Of a stretch of 64,000 bases of DNA, positions 7,134 to 15,945 are shown piece by piece. A program made the position numbers and the translations under genes. The notes under the pieces are model-generated. The model did not search any database. It was not told the origin of the DNA and saw only the letters and a program-made list of their open reading frames with translations. The first letter of the stretch is position 1; every line of letters begins with the position of its first letter. The stretch comes from UBA6522 sp965237785 (GTDB taxonomy: Bacteria; Pseudomonadota; Gammaproteobacteria; Steroidobacterales; Rariloculaceae): positions 310,001 to 374,000 of the forward strand of contig OZ250159.1 in the NCBI GenBank assembly GCA_965237785.1, read 5' to 3'.

Positions 7134-8126
7134 TTAGAGCCCGGCGCGGTGGCGGCCCTTCACCGCCCGATTGACCACGTTGATGGGCCAGCGGCCTTCG
7201 AGCACGCGCCGGACTTCGTTCGGCGCGCCCCGTTGCAGCCCTTCCATGGCCTGCTCGCTGTACCAGGCGGCATGGGGGTTGATGATGACGTTTTCGCGTT
7301 GGCGCAGGGTGTGGTCTTCGGGCAGCGGCTCCGGGTCGGTGGTGTCCAGCGCGCAACCGGCGATCTGCCCGGCGTCAAGTGCATTGACCAATGCCGCGGT
7401 GTCGACGATGGGACCGCGCGAGCAGTTGATGAGCACGGCCGTGGGCTTCATCTGCGCGAACGCTTCGGCGCCGAGCATGCCTCGGGTCTGCGGTGTCAGG
7501 GGGGCATGCACGCAGACATAGTCCGCCCGCTCCAGGACGTCGGCGAGTTCGGTTTTTTCACCCGGTGCGTCGAACTGACCCTGCTCCACGAAGGGGTCTG
7601 AGTAGAGCACGCGCATGTCGAGCGCCGCGGCCGCCGTAGCTACCCGCCGGGCGATGTTGCCGAAGCCGATCAGCCCGACGGTGGCGCCCGCCAGCCGGAA
7701 CATGGGCTTGCCCGGGGGCACTGCCCAGCCGCCGGTGCGAACCAGGCGGTCGTAGAAGGTGATCTTTCGCGCGGCGCTCAGCATCATGGCCACGGTGTGC
7801 TCGGCCACTTCCTCGATGCAGTACGTCGGGTTGTTGGTGACGATGATGCCGGCCTCGGTGGCCGCATCCAGGTCGATGGTGTCCACGCCGATTCCGTAGC
7901 GGGCGATGATCTTGCAGCGGGGCATTCGTGCCATCACCTCGGCGGTGATGGGGCCGCCATACGTGTTGAGCAGGGCATCGCAATCCCCGGCCTGCGGAAA
8001 GAACGCCTCCGGATCGGTCACTTGCAGCGGTACAAGATCGGCCAGCCCGTCGAGGATTTCGTGCTCGACATCCAGGGACTCCCATACGTAGTCGGTGAGA
8101 ACGACTTTAGCCATGGATTCCACCAT
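7134..8126 (-). CDS. D-2-hydroxyacid dehydrogenase (phosphoglycerate dehydrogenase-like)
   Basis: A 330-residue NAD-dependent dehydrogenase of the 2-hydroxyacid family. The Rossmann motif GLIGFGNIARRVA lies near residue 150. The catalytic residues are visible: Arg in NCSRGPIVD, Glu in the TTDPEPLPE region and His in NPHAAWYSEQA. The PHAAWYSEQA motif is typical of the CtBP/C-terminal-binding-like branch. It reduces a 2-oxoacid or oxidises a D-2-hydroxyacid; the exact substrate is unknown. The ATG at 8126 has GAGGAG six bases upstream. Its 3' end is duplicated as a relic at 5805-5905. Confidence 0.9.
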   Translation of the reverse strand: MVESMAKVVLTDYVWESLDVEHEILDGLADLVPLQVTDPEAFFPQAGDCDALLNTYGGPITAEVMARMPRCKIIARYGIGVDTIDLDAATEAGIIVTNNPTYCIEEVAEHTVAMMLSAARKITFYDRLVRTGGWAVPPGKPMFRLAGATVGLIGFGNIARRVATAAAALDMRVLYSDPFVEQGQFDAPGEKTELADVLERADYVCVHAPLTPQTRGMLGAEAFAQMKPTAVLINCSRGPIVDTAALVNALDAGQIAGCALDTTDPEPLPEDHTLRQRENVIINPHAAWYSEQAMEGLQRGAPNEVRRVLEGRWPINVVNRAVKGRHRAGL

Positions 8127-8180
8127 ACAGACTCCTCGGAAAAGCGGATGGTGGACATGTCTTGCGACGTTGGCAAGGTT

Positions 8181-8250
8181 GGGCGACGCATGGAAGGGTC
8201 AGGTGACGCATGGAAGGGTCAGGTGACGCATGGAAGGGTCAGGTGACGCA
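8181..8250. repeat. 20-bp tandem repeat, three and a half copies
   Basis: The unit AGGTGACGCATGGAAGGGTC occurs at 8201-8220 and 8221-8240. A two-mismatch copy lies at 8181-8200 and a half copy at 8241-8250. The last copies run into the stop codon of the ATPase gene, so the gene's final residues (ECVT) are encoded by repeat sequence. Its position just upstream of the dehydrogenase gene suggests slippage expansion at a gene end. Confidence 0.9.
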
Positions 8251-9642
8251 TTCATTCACAAGGCGTCTCGCCTCACCGGCGAGATAGAGCGGAAGCGACA
8301 GCAGGCGATAGGTGACCGGCGCACCGTCGGAGACTTTCTTTGTGTCGCGAAGCAGGCTCGGTACGTCGGCGTTGAACCGCAGCGCAAATTCTCGGTGCTT
8401 TTCCCTGAGGAAGAGGTGTATGGACCGGAGGGAACCTGAAGACCCGGCCTTTATTTCGACCGGTACGACGATACTGCCCGAGGGCATGACATAGTCCACC
8501 TCTGCCGAGGCACTTCTGGCTTCCCGTGCCCAGTAGTAGAGTTGAGGCACTTCATACGACATGCCGCTGTACAGCAATTGCTGGCCGACGAACTGCTCGG
8601 CAAGGGCGCCGCCGTTCACGAGAGTCATATCCGTTGCGCCTAGGTCAAGGATGTTCAGACGCAGGGCCGCGCACATCAACCCGACATCCATGTAGAGACA
8701 TTTGAAAAAACGCTCCTTCATCTCGGCGGCCAGCGGCACGCCGTTCGCGGCAGTGTGGAACACCTTGTACGCTACGCGTGCCATGCATAGTCGGGCAAGC
8801 GCGTCTGCCAGCTCGGCAGCGCGATGATCCCGGCTTACCTGAACATACTTGAATTTTCGCCCAACCATGCCGGGCAAGGCGTCGAATACCATTTGCATAC
8901 GGTCCCGGACGCGAAGGTGACTGTATTTGCTGAAGTCGTCCCGATAGGTCGCGACGATGCTTTGCTGTACGCGGTTCACCTGGGCAAAATCGGTGACTCC
9001 ATTCGTGCCCGTTTCGGCGTAGCTCGATACCGCTTCAGGAAGGCCGCCGACGACCCAGAATTGCGCAAGCAGATCGAGGTACTTTTCGTGAACCGGACCG
9101 GGAAAGGCGGTTTCCAGATCGGATAGGGAGACCTCGCGCAAATGTGCGGCCAGCTTCGGTTGCCCGACCGCATCGACGAAGTCCTCAAATGCCATCGGTC
9201 CCAGATGCATGTATTCGACGCGACCGACGGGCATGGAGAATCGCCTGTCGGCGAGCGCAAGCTCTATCAGGGAACCCGCCGCCACCACATGCAATTCCGA
9301 CAATTCCTCATGGAAGTAGCGCAACGATGCCAGTGCGTCGGGCGAGGTCTGTATTTCGTCCAGAAACAGCAGGTGCTTTCCGGGTTCGACGGTTTGGCCG
9401 GTGAGCAGGGCCAGCGTGGAAAGTATGCGGCGCGGGTCCCTGACCTTGAATGCCTCGCAGAGTTCGGGATTACGCTCCAGGTTCGCAGTGACGAGGGGCA
9501 TTCCGGCCGACCGGGCGAATTCGCGCACCAGCGTTGACTTGCCAACCTGCCTGGCGCCACGGATCACGAGCGGCTTGTGCCTTCGTTGCCCAATCCATGT
9601 AGTCAGATGGGCGATTTCACGACGTTTGAGCATGTCAGGCAT
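8239..9642 (-). CDS. AAA ATPase with DUF4143 nuclease-like domain
   Basis: A 467-residue protein with Walker A GARQVGKST (residues 29-37) and Walker B LLFLDEIQ (about 91-98), then a DUF4143 C-terminal region. In that region EVDYVMPSG followed by VPVEIKAG has the E..D...ExK pattern of the PD-(D/E)XK nuclease fold. Proteins of this AAA_14/DUF4143 family are widespread and often horizontally transferred; their function is poorly known. It stands alone between an AT-rich upstream stretch (9660-9770) and the 20-bp repeats. Start ATG 9642; the ATG three codons later is also possible. Confidence 0.9.
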   Translation of the reverse strand: MPDMLKRREIAHLTTWIGQRRHKPLVIRGARQVGKSTLVREFARSAGMPLVTANLERNPELCEAFKVRDPRRILSTLALLTGQTVEPGKHLLFLDEIQTSPDALASLRYFHEELSELHVVAAGSLIELALADRRFSMPVGRVEYMHLGPMAFEDFVDAVGQPKLAAHLREVSLSDLETAFPGPVHEKYLDLLAQFWVVGGLPEAVSSYAETGTNGVTDFAQVNRVQQSIVATYRDDFSKYSHLRVRDRMQMVFDALPGMVGRKFKYVQVSRDHRAAELADALARLCMARVAYKVFHTAANGVPLAAEMKERFFKCLYMDVGLMCAALRLNILDLGATDMTLVNGGALAEQFVGQQLLYSGMSYEVPQLYYWAREARSASAEVDYVMPSGSIVVPVEIKAGSSGSLRSIHLFLREKHREFALRFNADVPSLLRDTKKVSDGAPVTYRLLSLPLYLAGEARRLVNECVT

Positions 9643-9772
9643 GGAATTTCTATCGATGACGCTTAAAATGACCCGATAAAGTTCTACAGTAATGAGTTTT
9701 TACAAGGGTTTTTTATTATATTTTGAGATTTTTTACAAGGTCGTTTGCGCAAAAGGGGTTTTTTGCCCAATT

Positions 9773-11149
9773 TCAGGAACATTCGCGGTCAGTCTTCATT
9801 TCTGCCCGATTGCGTACTTGGCCCATCCAGCGAACGATTCCCGCAACCCCGTCCACGGCCACGGTGGAGCCTTCCGGAATCTCGCCGGTGGCATCGAGCA
9901 CGCCCAGCACCATCGGCACGCCGCGCTCCCGGGCCAGCGACGCCAGGTGCGACGTGCTGCCACCCAGTTCCGCGACGATGCCGGCCACACGCGGCAGAAC
10001 CTCGGACAATGCCGGGCCGGCCACTTGCGTGACCAGGATATCGCCCGGAGCGACCCGGGAGAGTTCGCATTCGCAGTTGACGACGCAGGCGCGACCCGTG
10101 CCCCAGCCCACGCCCCCGGGGTGTCCCCGCAGACGCGGGTGCTGTTCCCATACCTCGTCGGCGGAAACGGCGGATTCGACATGCAGCGGCCGCGCCTGAA
10201 GCAGTTTGATTTCGTCGCTGTGCAGGCACCATTCGATTTCCGCGGGTCCCTGGACCACGTCTTCGGCGGCGCGAAGATAACCGCCCAGTTCCCGAACCTG
10301 TGCGGTGGTGAGGCAGGGCTCCTGCGCTTCGCCGCGCGCCACCGAGCGTGTGCCGTGGGCGCAGCCGACGGCGTGGAACTTGCGGCCGGCCGTGACCTCG
10401 AGCACATCGCCGCTTCGGCTGAGCCGATAGCGATCGGGCACTACTTCGCCCTGGGCAATGGCCGATCCCAGGCCCCAGGTGGCGCTCACGAGCATGTCGC
10501 CTTCGGCCGTCCGGCTCAGACCGCCGCCGGAGACCGTCGCCTCCACCAGGGGCTGGACGATGAGTCCCATGGCGGTGTCGGCGGGGTCAAGTTCATGGGT
10601 TGCCATGTAGCGTAGCGCGCGGGTAGCCCACAATGCGGCCCAGCAGGAACGGACGGCGGTGAAGTAGTCGGTTTCGTTCTCAAGCCCCAGAAAGCTCTCG
10701 AACTGCCCCGCGAAGCTCGAACTCGCTCGATCTTCCACCAGCGCGGAGGAGCGGACCACACCGAGGGATCCCGGTGTCGATCCCGCGGTCGATCCCGCGG
10801 TCGATTGCCCATTTGATCCCGAGACCGATTCGGATGCCGCAGTCACCGTTCGCCATGCCTCCACCAGCGGTTCCACAACCGCGGCGTCGATGGGGCTCTG
10901 CAAGAGGTCAAGTTTTATTTTCAGGGCGCTGCGGCGAGCGACCATGTCACTCCCGCCGAAGACAAGCCGGGCGGCGGATTCCAGCCCGAGCGAGCGCATC
11001 TGCAGCCGATACGCTTCGGCATCGACGCCGTACCCGCCGGGCGTGGGCAGCCCGGCGTGTTCCAGGGCCGCCAGGTTCGCGGCCTTGGGGCCGAAGCGGG
11101 CGGAATCCGCCGCTTCGGCCGCGCTCAGCGGAACGACGATCCCGTTCAT
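9773..11149 (-). CDS. PEP-synthase-like protein: ATP-grasp plus phosphohistidine swivel domain
   Basis: This 458-residue protein has the N-terminal pyruvate/phosphate dikinase nucleotide-binding region (FGPKAANLAAL at about 20; VVRSSALVEDRASSSFAGQF at about 130-150; EIEWCLHSDEIKLLQARPL). It ends with a swivelling domain whose phosphorylatable His is in GGSTSHLASLARERGVP. It lacks the C-terminal PEP-binding barrel of PpsA and the drug-binding region of rifampicin phosphotransferase. A Ser/Gly/Thr-rich linker (SGSNGQSTAGSTAGSTPGS), encoded by short CGGTCGATCC repeats, interrupts the ATP-grasp part. A phosphotransferase needing a partner is a reasonable guess. It begins 12 bp after the M24 gene on the same strand. 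Confidence 0.82.
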   Translation of the reverse strand: MNGIVVPLSAAEAADSARFGPKAANLAALEHAGLPTPGGYGVDAEAYRLQMRSLGLESAARLVFGGSDMVARRSALKIKLDLLQSPIDAAVVEPLVEAWRTVTAASESVSGSNGQSTAGSTAGSTPGSLGVVRSSALVEDRASSSFAGQFESFLGLENETDYFTAVRSCWAALWATRALRYMATHELDPADTAMGLIVQPLVEATVSGGGLSRTAEGDMLVSATWGLGSAIAQGEVVPDRYRLSRSGDVLEVTAGRKFHAVGCAHGTRSVARGEAQEPCLTTAQVRELGGYLRAAEDVVQGPAEIEWCLHSDEIKLLQARPLHVESAVSADEVWEQHPRLRGHPGGVGWGTGRACVVNCECELSRVAPGDILVTQVAGPALSEVLPRVAGIVAELGGSTSHLASLARERGVPMVLGVLDATGEIPEGSTVAVDGVAGIVRWMGQVRNRAEMKTDRECS

Positions 11150-11161
11150 GGCTTCGGTTGA

Positions 11162-12421
11162 CTAGAAGGTCGAATACCCCGGCAGCGGATCGACTACGGT
11201 GATCTGCTCCACCGGGAAGTTGGAAATGAGTTCGGTCCGATCCTCGTGGACGATGAGCATCTCCTCGATGCGCACGCCCCACTGGAACGGCTTGCCGTGC
11301 TGCGTCTCCAGGGCGAAAACCATGCCGGGCTTGATCTCGATGGGGTGGTCCAGCGACCAGATCCTGGAAATCACCGGCGGGTCGTACTGGGCGAGTCCGA
11401 GACCGTGTCCCCACAAGTTGGCGGCGGCCTGATCTTCTTCCTCGTAACCCCAGGCTTCCTTGGCCGATGGCCAGCACTCGGCGATTTCCTTCGTGGTCGT
11501 ACCGGCCTTGACCGCGTGGATCGAGTCGTAGAGCCACTTCAGCGCCGTGGCGTAGACATCCTTCTGCTCCTGGCTGGGTTCCTTGCCGACGCAGTACGTG
11601 CGGTAGTAACAGGACTTGTAGCCGTTCCAGGTCAGCGCAGCCAGATCCATGAAGACGATGTCGCCGGGCTTGATGATGCGGTCGGAGAAGTTTCTCCAAT
11701 TGGGCCAGGTATTGGGTCCGGAGGAGACAATGACGTCCTCCACGTCCTCCATCCCGGGTATCGCGTAGAGATACTCCATGATGTGCGCGGTGACCTGGTT
11801 TTCCGTGATGCCCGGCTTGAGGAACTTCATGGTTTCCCAGTGGGCGCCGTCGCCGATGGCGCCGACGATCCGCAGACATTCCTGCTCGTCCTCGTTCTTG
11901 ACGGCGCGGGCTTCCATCATCGGCGACATGCCGTCGGTCCAGTCGATGCCCGCCTCCTTGAACGCAGCGATGATATTGATGTCGACAAAATCGATGCCCA
12001 CCTTCTCACCGGCGACGTTGCTCTTCTTCATTTCCTGGAGCACGGCCTTGGTGAACTTGGTTACCTGCTGGTTGGAAGCGGGGCCCGCCGCGCCCTTGAT
12101 CCAGGCGTAGGAGTAGCGGATATTCTCTTTCGGAATCCACGGCGAATGCCGCGCGATCTGCATGCCGATATCGCCCTGCTCGAACAGCACCGGCGGATCG
12201 TCTCCGCACAGCATGGCGTAACGCAGTCCGGGTTTGAGCCGGTTCCATCCCGGCGTCAACGTGCTCGTGATGTAGCGCACGTTCTCGTCATACATGAGCA
12301 CCAGTGCGCTGAGCCCATGCGCCTTCATGCGTTCCCTGGCCCGTTCGAGCCGATACGTTCGCAACCGGTCCCAATTGATCCGTTGCTGCCAATCCAATCC
12401 CACGGTGCCGAAACTTGCCAT
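11162..12421 (-). CDS. M24 family metallopeptidase-like (creatinase/aminopeptidase P fold)
   Basis: A 419-residue protein with the N-terminal creatinase-like domain (YITSTLTPGWNRLKPG) and the pita-bread catalytic domain. Expected metal ligands are Asp in IVFMDLAAL, His in GHGLGLAQYDPP, Glu in FALETQHG and Glu in RIEEMLIV. The position of the second Asp (usually in S-D-x-x-R-T) reads S-C-Y-Y-R-T, so one ligand appears replaced by Cys. It may be a creatinase-type hydrolase with altered or no metal rather than an aminopeptidase. I chose ATG 12421 (MASFGTVGLDWQQR). It is the first gene of a pair with the PEP-synthase-like gene. Confidence 0.85.
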   Translation of the reverse strand: MASFGTVGLDWQQRINWDRLRTYRLERARERMKAHGLSALVLMYDENVRYITSTLTPGWNRLKPGLRYAMLCGDDPPVLFEQGDIGMQIARHSPWIPKENIRYSYAWIKGAAGPASNQQVTKFTKAVLQEMKKSNVAGEKVGIDFVDINIIAAFKEAGIDWTDGMSPMMEARAVKNEDEQECLRIVGAIGDGAHWETMKFLKPGITENQVTAHIMEYLYAIPGMEDVEDVIVSSGPNTWPNWRNFSDRIIKPGDIVFMDLAALTWNGYKSCYYRTYCVGKEPSQEQKDVYATALKWLYDSIHAVKAGTTTKEIAECWPSAKEAWGYEEEDQAAANLWGHGLGLAQYDPPVISRIWSLDHPIEIKPGMVFALETQHGKPFQWGVRIEEMLIVHEDRTELISNFPVEQITVVDPLPGYSTF

Positions 12422-12673
12422 GCCTGATCCTCTGAACGTGTTCCAAACAAGAGGTGAGGCCCGTAGCCCCACCCCACTTAACCGGCGACGGATTCTAGCA
12501 CAAGGCATGGCGCCGACCCACGTGGACTTCCAGCGTATCGTTGCGCTCGCCGAGAGCCGTTTATCTATTCCCCGCGAATCCCGGCGAATCTCGGCGAATG
12601 TTGCGCCGAAGGTGCGGTCTTGCAAGAATCGAAGGTGCCGTAGTCCATAATATCCGCTGCGTCGAGGGGTGCC

Positions 12674-13837
12674 GTGTTGCAGAATCAAACCGGGTCAAAT
12701 CTGAAAGACATACCGCCTCCTGTAATGGGAGGCGCAGTGGGAGGCGCAGTGGGAGGAGCCAGGCACAGGGCAGCGTGCGGGTGGCTGGCGCTGTTGCTTG
12801 CGTTACTCGTCGGACTGCCCGGCCCGGCTTCAGCCGACTGGCCGGAACGACCATTGACGCTGGTGGTGATGTACGCGCCCGGCGGCGGGACCGACACGAT
12901 CCTGCGGGCGTTGGCTGCCGAGATGGCCGGCGCCACCGGCTGGCGGATCAACGTCGTCAACCGTCCCGGTGCGGCGGGCGCCGTGGCGACCCGGTTCGTC
13001 CTGAATCGCCCCAACGACGGGTATACGATGCTCGGCGCATCCAACTTCAACAAATACGCCCGCATCAACGGCGGCGGCGATTCGGTGTCGTGGCGGGACT
13101 GGTACTACATGCGCGCGGCATCGGGCTCCGCCAGTTGGTCGGTGCGCCCCGACTCGCCCTTCAAGACCTTTGCGGACGTGGTCGAGGCCGCGAAGGCCAA
13201 TCCCGGGTCCCTGACGATTTCCACCTCCGGGACCGGCGGCCAGTGGCACGAGTTTGCTGCGGTCGTGGCGCGCGCCGCGGGGATCGAACTTCGGTACGTG
13301 CCCTACAACAGCGGCCAATTGGCGACGCTTGCCGGGCTGAACGGCGAGGTGGATATTGCCGGCGGGGGCGTCCACGAACACATCCAATTCGTCGATGCCG
13401 GCCAACTGGTTCCCCTGCAGCAGACGAGCCTCGACGACATCACCACGCCCAGCGGGCGAATCATGCCTTCGCTGAGCAACTTCATTCCCGGAATTCGCGA
13501 TCGGCTACCCCCGAGCGGCGCGTACAACCTCGCGATTCGTCGCGACACGCCACCAGAGATCATTCAGCAGGTGGAAGCGGCATTCGCCGCGGCCGCGCAA
13601 TCCGATGCTTTTCGAACCCAGGTTGCGGAACGCCATTTCGCGGTCGATCTCCTCCTCGGTCCAGCGGCGGATCGGCGCGCAGCGGAGGTCGAGACGATGT
13701 CCGCGAACGTATTCGAAGCCTTGATGATTCCGGGCGCGAGGACGGCCGACGAGCTTGGATTGCCGCAACCGGCTGAATTCGATGAGTGGTGGCCGCCGCC
13801 CGACTATCGCGTCCTGCCGATCCACGATGGCGGCTGA
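12674..13837 (+). CDS. TctC/Bug family solute-binding protein of a tripartite tricarboxylate transporter
   Basis: A 387-residue exported protein. After a GTG start (GAGGGG upstream) comes a long N-region encoded partly by a tandem repeat (GGAGGCGCAGTG), then the signal segment WLALLLALLVGLPGPASA. The mature part begins DWPERPLTLVVMYAPGGGTD, the classical Bug start in which the backbone loop captures carboxylates, with VVNRPGAAG and SGTGGQWHEF following. It should deliver a carboxylate to the TctB/TctA permease encoded immediately downstream. The stop overlaps the tctB start by 11 bases. Confidence 0.92.
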   Translation: MLQNQTGSNLKDIPPPVMGGAVGGAVGGARHRAACGWLALLLALLVGLPGPASADWPERPLTLVVMYAPGGGTDTILRALAAEMAGATGWRINVVNRPGAAGAVATRFVLNRPNDGYTMLGASNFNKYARINGGGDSVSWRDWYYMRAASGSASWSVRPDSPFKTFADVVEAAKANPGSLTISTSGTGGQWHEFAAVVARAAGIELRYVPYNSGQLATLAGLNGEVDIAGGGVHEHIQFVDAGQLVPLQQTSLDDITTPSGRIMPSLSNFIPGIRDRLPPSGAYNLAIRRDTPPEIIQQVEAAFAAAAQSDAFRTQVAERHFAVDLLLGPAADRRAAEVETMSANVFEALMIPGARTADELGLPQPAEFDEWWPPPDYRVLPIHDGG

Positions 13838-14435
13838 AAATTCCACGCGTCCGGCCGCCGAATCACAGCGGTCGGAGGGCAGTGGGGAAAGCGAACGTCT
13901 GGCGGCCGCGAACAAGGATCTGGCCGCCGCCGTTGTAATCGGCCTGTTCTCGGCTCTGGCAGTACTTCTGTCAATCCGGCTGGAATTGCGCGGATCGGTT
14001 TATACGGCGCCCGGGCTGGTTCCATTGATCGCCGGGTCGACGCTCTTTGTCATGGCGGTGGTATTGGGGTCGCGGGCGATTCGGGCCGGGGCGGCGATCG
14101 GCCCGCTCGCGGTACTGGCGAAACGGTTGAGGAACGTCCTTCGAGCGTTCACGTTCGCCGAGGAAACGCGGCGGACGGTGATGCTCGCGGCCATGTTGAC
14201 GGCCTACGTGGTGCTGGTGGGCCTGATCGATTTCGAGTTCAGCCTGCCGCTACAGATCTTCACGGTACGGGTCAGCAGCTATGAAGTGATTTCCGTGGTC
14301 ATGGTCGGGTGGATCCTCAGGCTGTTCTGGCAAGCTTCGGTGGCTCGCTGTTTCCTCACCGCGCTGATCGCAGTCGAGGTTCTGGCGGCGATCTTCCGCT
14401 ACGGATTCGGCATCCCGATGCCGGCGGCGTACTGA
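13827..14435 (+). CDS. TctB family small permease subunit
   Basis: A 202-residue protein starting at ATG 13827 (MAAENSTRP), inside the end of the binding-protein gene. It has four hydrophobic segments (AAVVIGLFSALAVLLSI, LVPLIAGSTLFVMAVVLG, VMLAAMLTAYVVLVGLI, VISVVMVGWILRLFW) after a polar N-terminal tail, as in the DUF1468/TctB family. It forms the small membrane subunit of the transporter. The tctA gene follows after four bases, so the three subunits form one operon. Confidence 0.88.
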   Translation: MAAENSTRPAAESQRSEGSGESERLAAANKDLAAAVVIGLFSALAVLLSIRLELRGSVYTAPGLVPLIAGSTLFVMAVVLGSRAIRAGAAIGPLAVLAKRLRNVLRAFTFAEETRRTVMLAAMLTAYVVLVGLIDFEFSLPLQIFTVRVSSYEVISVVMVGWILRLFWQASVARCFLTALIAVEVLAAIFRYGFGIPMPAAY

Positions 14436-14439
14436 AGCC

Positions 14440-15939
14440 GTGATCGAAGCGCTCGCCCAGATTCAGGATCAGCTCGTGCTGATTGCGCTGGACCCGTGGC
14501 TTTGGCTGGCATGTTTGGGCGGTGTCACGCTGGGAATCATGTGGGGCGCCATGCCGGGGCTGTCCACGACCATGGCCATGACCCTGCTCATCGGGCTTAC
14601 GGTGGGAATGGGCCAGTACACGGCGATCATGTTCATGCTGGGCGTCTATACCGGCAGCGTTTTCGGCGGCGCCATCTCCGCCGTACTGGTGAATATTCCG
14701 GGTACGCCGGACGCCGTGCCCACGATGATCGAAGGGTACACGCTGGCAAAGCGCGGCGAGGGCGGTCTGGCGTTGGGTACGGCCATTTCCGCGTCCTTCG
14801 TCGGCAACTGGGTGGGCATCGTGCTGTTGATTGCGCTGATTCCCGCCGTGCTCTTCCTCGCACTTCAGTTTCGGTCCTGGGAGATGTTCCTTCTTTCGCT
14901 CTGGGGCATCGCCATCTGCGGCTCCATGTCTTCGAGGGAGGCGCCGCTCAAGGGATGGATTGCCGGCTGGATCGGCCTGCTGGTGTCGTTCATCGGTCTC
15001 GACGCAATCCACGGCGTTTCCCGGTTTACCTTCGGTTCCTTCTATCTCGACGACGGCGTCGGCTTTATCCCGGTGCTCATCGGTTTGTTCGGCGTGGCGG
15101 AAATTCTGCGCGTATTGCCGCAGAAGAGTCCGCCGCAGATTCCCTCGGAGGTCGGCCCCGTACTGCCGTCCATGAACGCGTTGATCAAATTCCTGCGGCC
15201 TGCGTTTCGCTCGGGCATCATCGGCACGGTCATCGGCGCGATCCCGGGAGCGGGCGCCAATGTGGCGTCGTTCTTCGCCTACGACATCGGCCGGCGCCGG
15301 GCCTCGGCCGAGGAGCGCCGCAAGTGGGGCAAGGGCAGCTACGAGGCCATCGTCTGCTCCGAGGTCGCCAACAACGCCAACGTCGGCGGCTCGCTGTTGC
15401 CGACGATCGCCCTGGGTATTCCCGGAAATGCCGCGGCGGCGGCCATTCTCGCCGCGTTGCAACTGAAGAACGTGGTCCCCGGACCGCTTATCCAGGTGCA
15501 AAACCCCGGTCTGATCTACTTCGTTTACATCGGCTTGATCATCGCGAATTTCTTCATGTACGCCATGGCCATTGCGCTGATCAAGCCCTGCGTCAAGCTC
15601 TTCAGTTTGCCCAAGTCGCTGTTGATGCCGGTGATCCTGCCGGTCTGCGTCCTCGGCGCGTTCGCGGTCAACCTGAACTACTTCGACGTCTACGTGATGC
15701 TCGCCTCCGGGCTCATCGGATTCGTTCTCCACCGTTTCGGGTTTCCACTGGCGCCGCTGGTGCTGGCGGTGATCCTGGGTCCGTTGGCGGACGAAAACCT
15801 GCGCCGTGCCTTGCTCGTATTCGAGGATACGGGCATTCTCACCGTGCTTTGGGAACGGAAGCTGGGCACCGTCCTGCTGCTGGTGGTGATTTACACTTTT
15901 TACGACGGTATTTTCAGGCGCGTTAAATCAAGGGATTGA
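14440..15939 (+). CDS. TctA family large permease subunit
   Basis: A 499-residue polytopic membrane protein with the conserved TctA blocks GGVTLGIMWGAMPGLSTTMA near the N-terminus, AISAVLVNIPGTPDAVPT at about 80-97, and AIPGAGANVASFFAYD in the second half. About 10-12 membrane segments are evident. The GTG start at 14440 is probably read by coupling from tctB. It is the carboxylate channel of the tripartite transporter. The dehydrogenase gene following after six bases may act on the imported compound. Confidence 0.93.
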   Translation: MIEALAQIQDQLVLIALDPWLWLACLGGVTLGIMWGAMPGLSTTMAMTLLIGLTVGMGQYTAIMFMLGVYTGSVFGGAISAVLVNIPGTPDAVPTMIEGYTLAKRGEGGLALGTAISASFVGNWVGIVLLIALIPAVLFLALQFRSWEMFLLSLWGIAICGSMSSREAPLKGWIAGWIGLLVSFIGLDAIHGVSRFTFGSFYLDDGVGFIPVLIGLFGVAEILRVLPQKSPPQIPSEVGPVLPSMNALIKFLRPAFRSGIIGTVIGAIPGAGANVASFFAYDIGRRRASAEERRKWGKGSYEAIVCSEVANNANVGGSLLPTIALGIPGNAAAAAILAALQLKNVVPGPLIQVQNPGLIYFVYIGLIIANFFMYAMAIALIKPCVKLFSLPKSLLMPVILPVCVLGAFAVNLNYFDVYVMLASGLIGFVLHRFGFPLAPLVLAVILGPLADENLRRALLVFEDTGILTVLWERKLGTVLLLVVIYTFYDGIFRRVKSRD

Positions 15940-15945
15940 ATTCGT

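Noticed and set aside
8181..8250. CRISPR-like array in the 20-bp repeats
   Set aside because: Units are directly adjacent without spacers; it is a simple tandem repeat.
14356..15732. 458-codon open frame antisense to tctA
   Set aside because: Composition (His/Arg/Asp/Gln rich) is that of a high-GC antisense shadow; the plus-strand tctA gene is unambiguous.
14496..15926. 476-codon plus-strand frame overlapping tctA
   Set aside because: Arg/Gly/His-rich shadow in the +2 frame with no recognisable motif.
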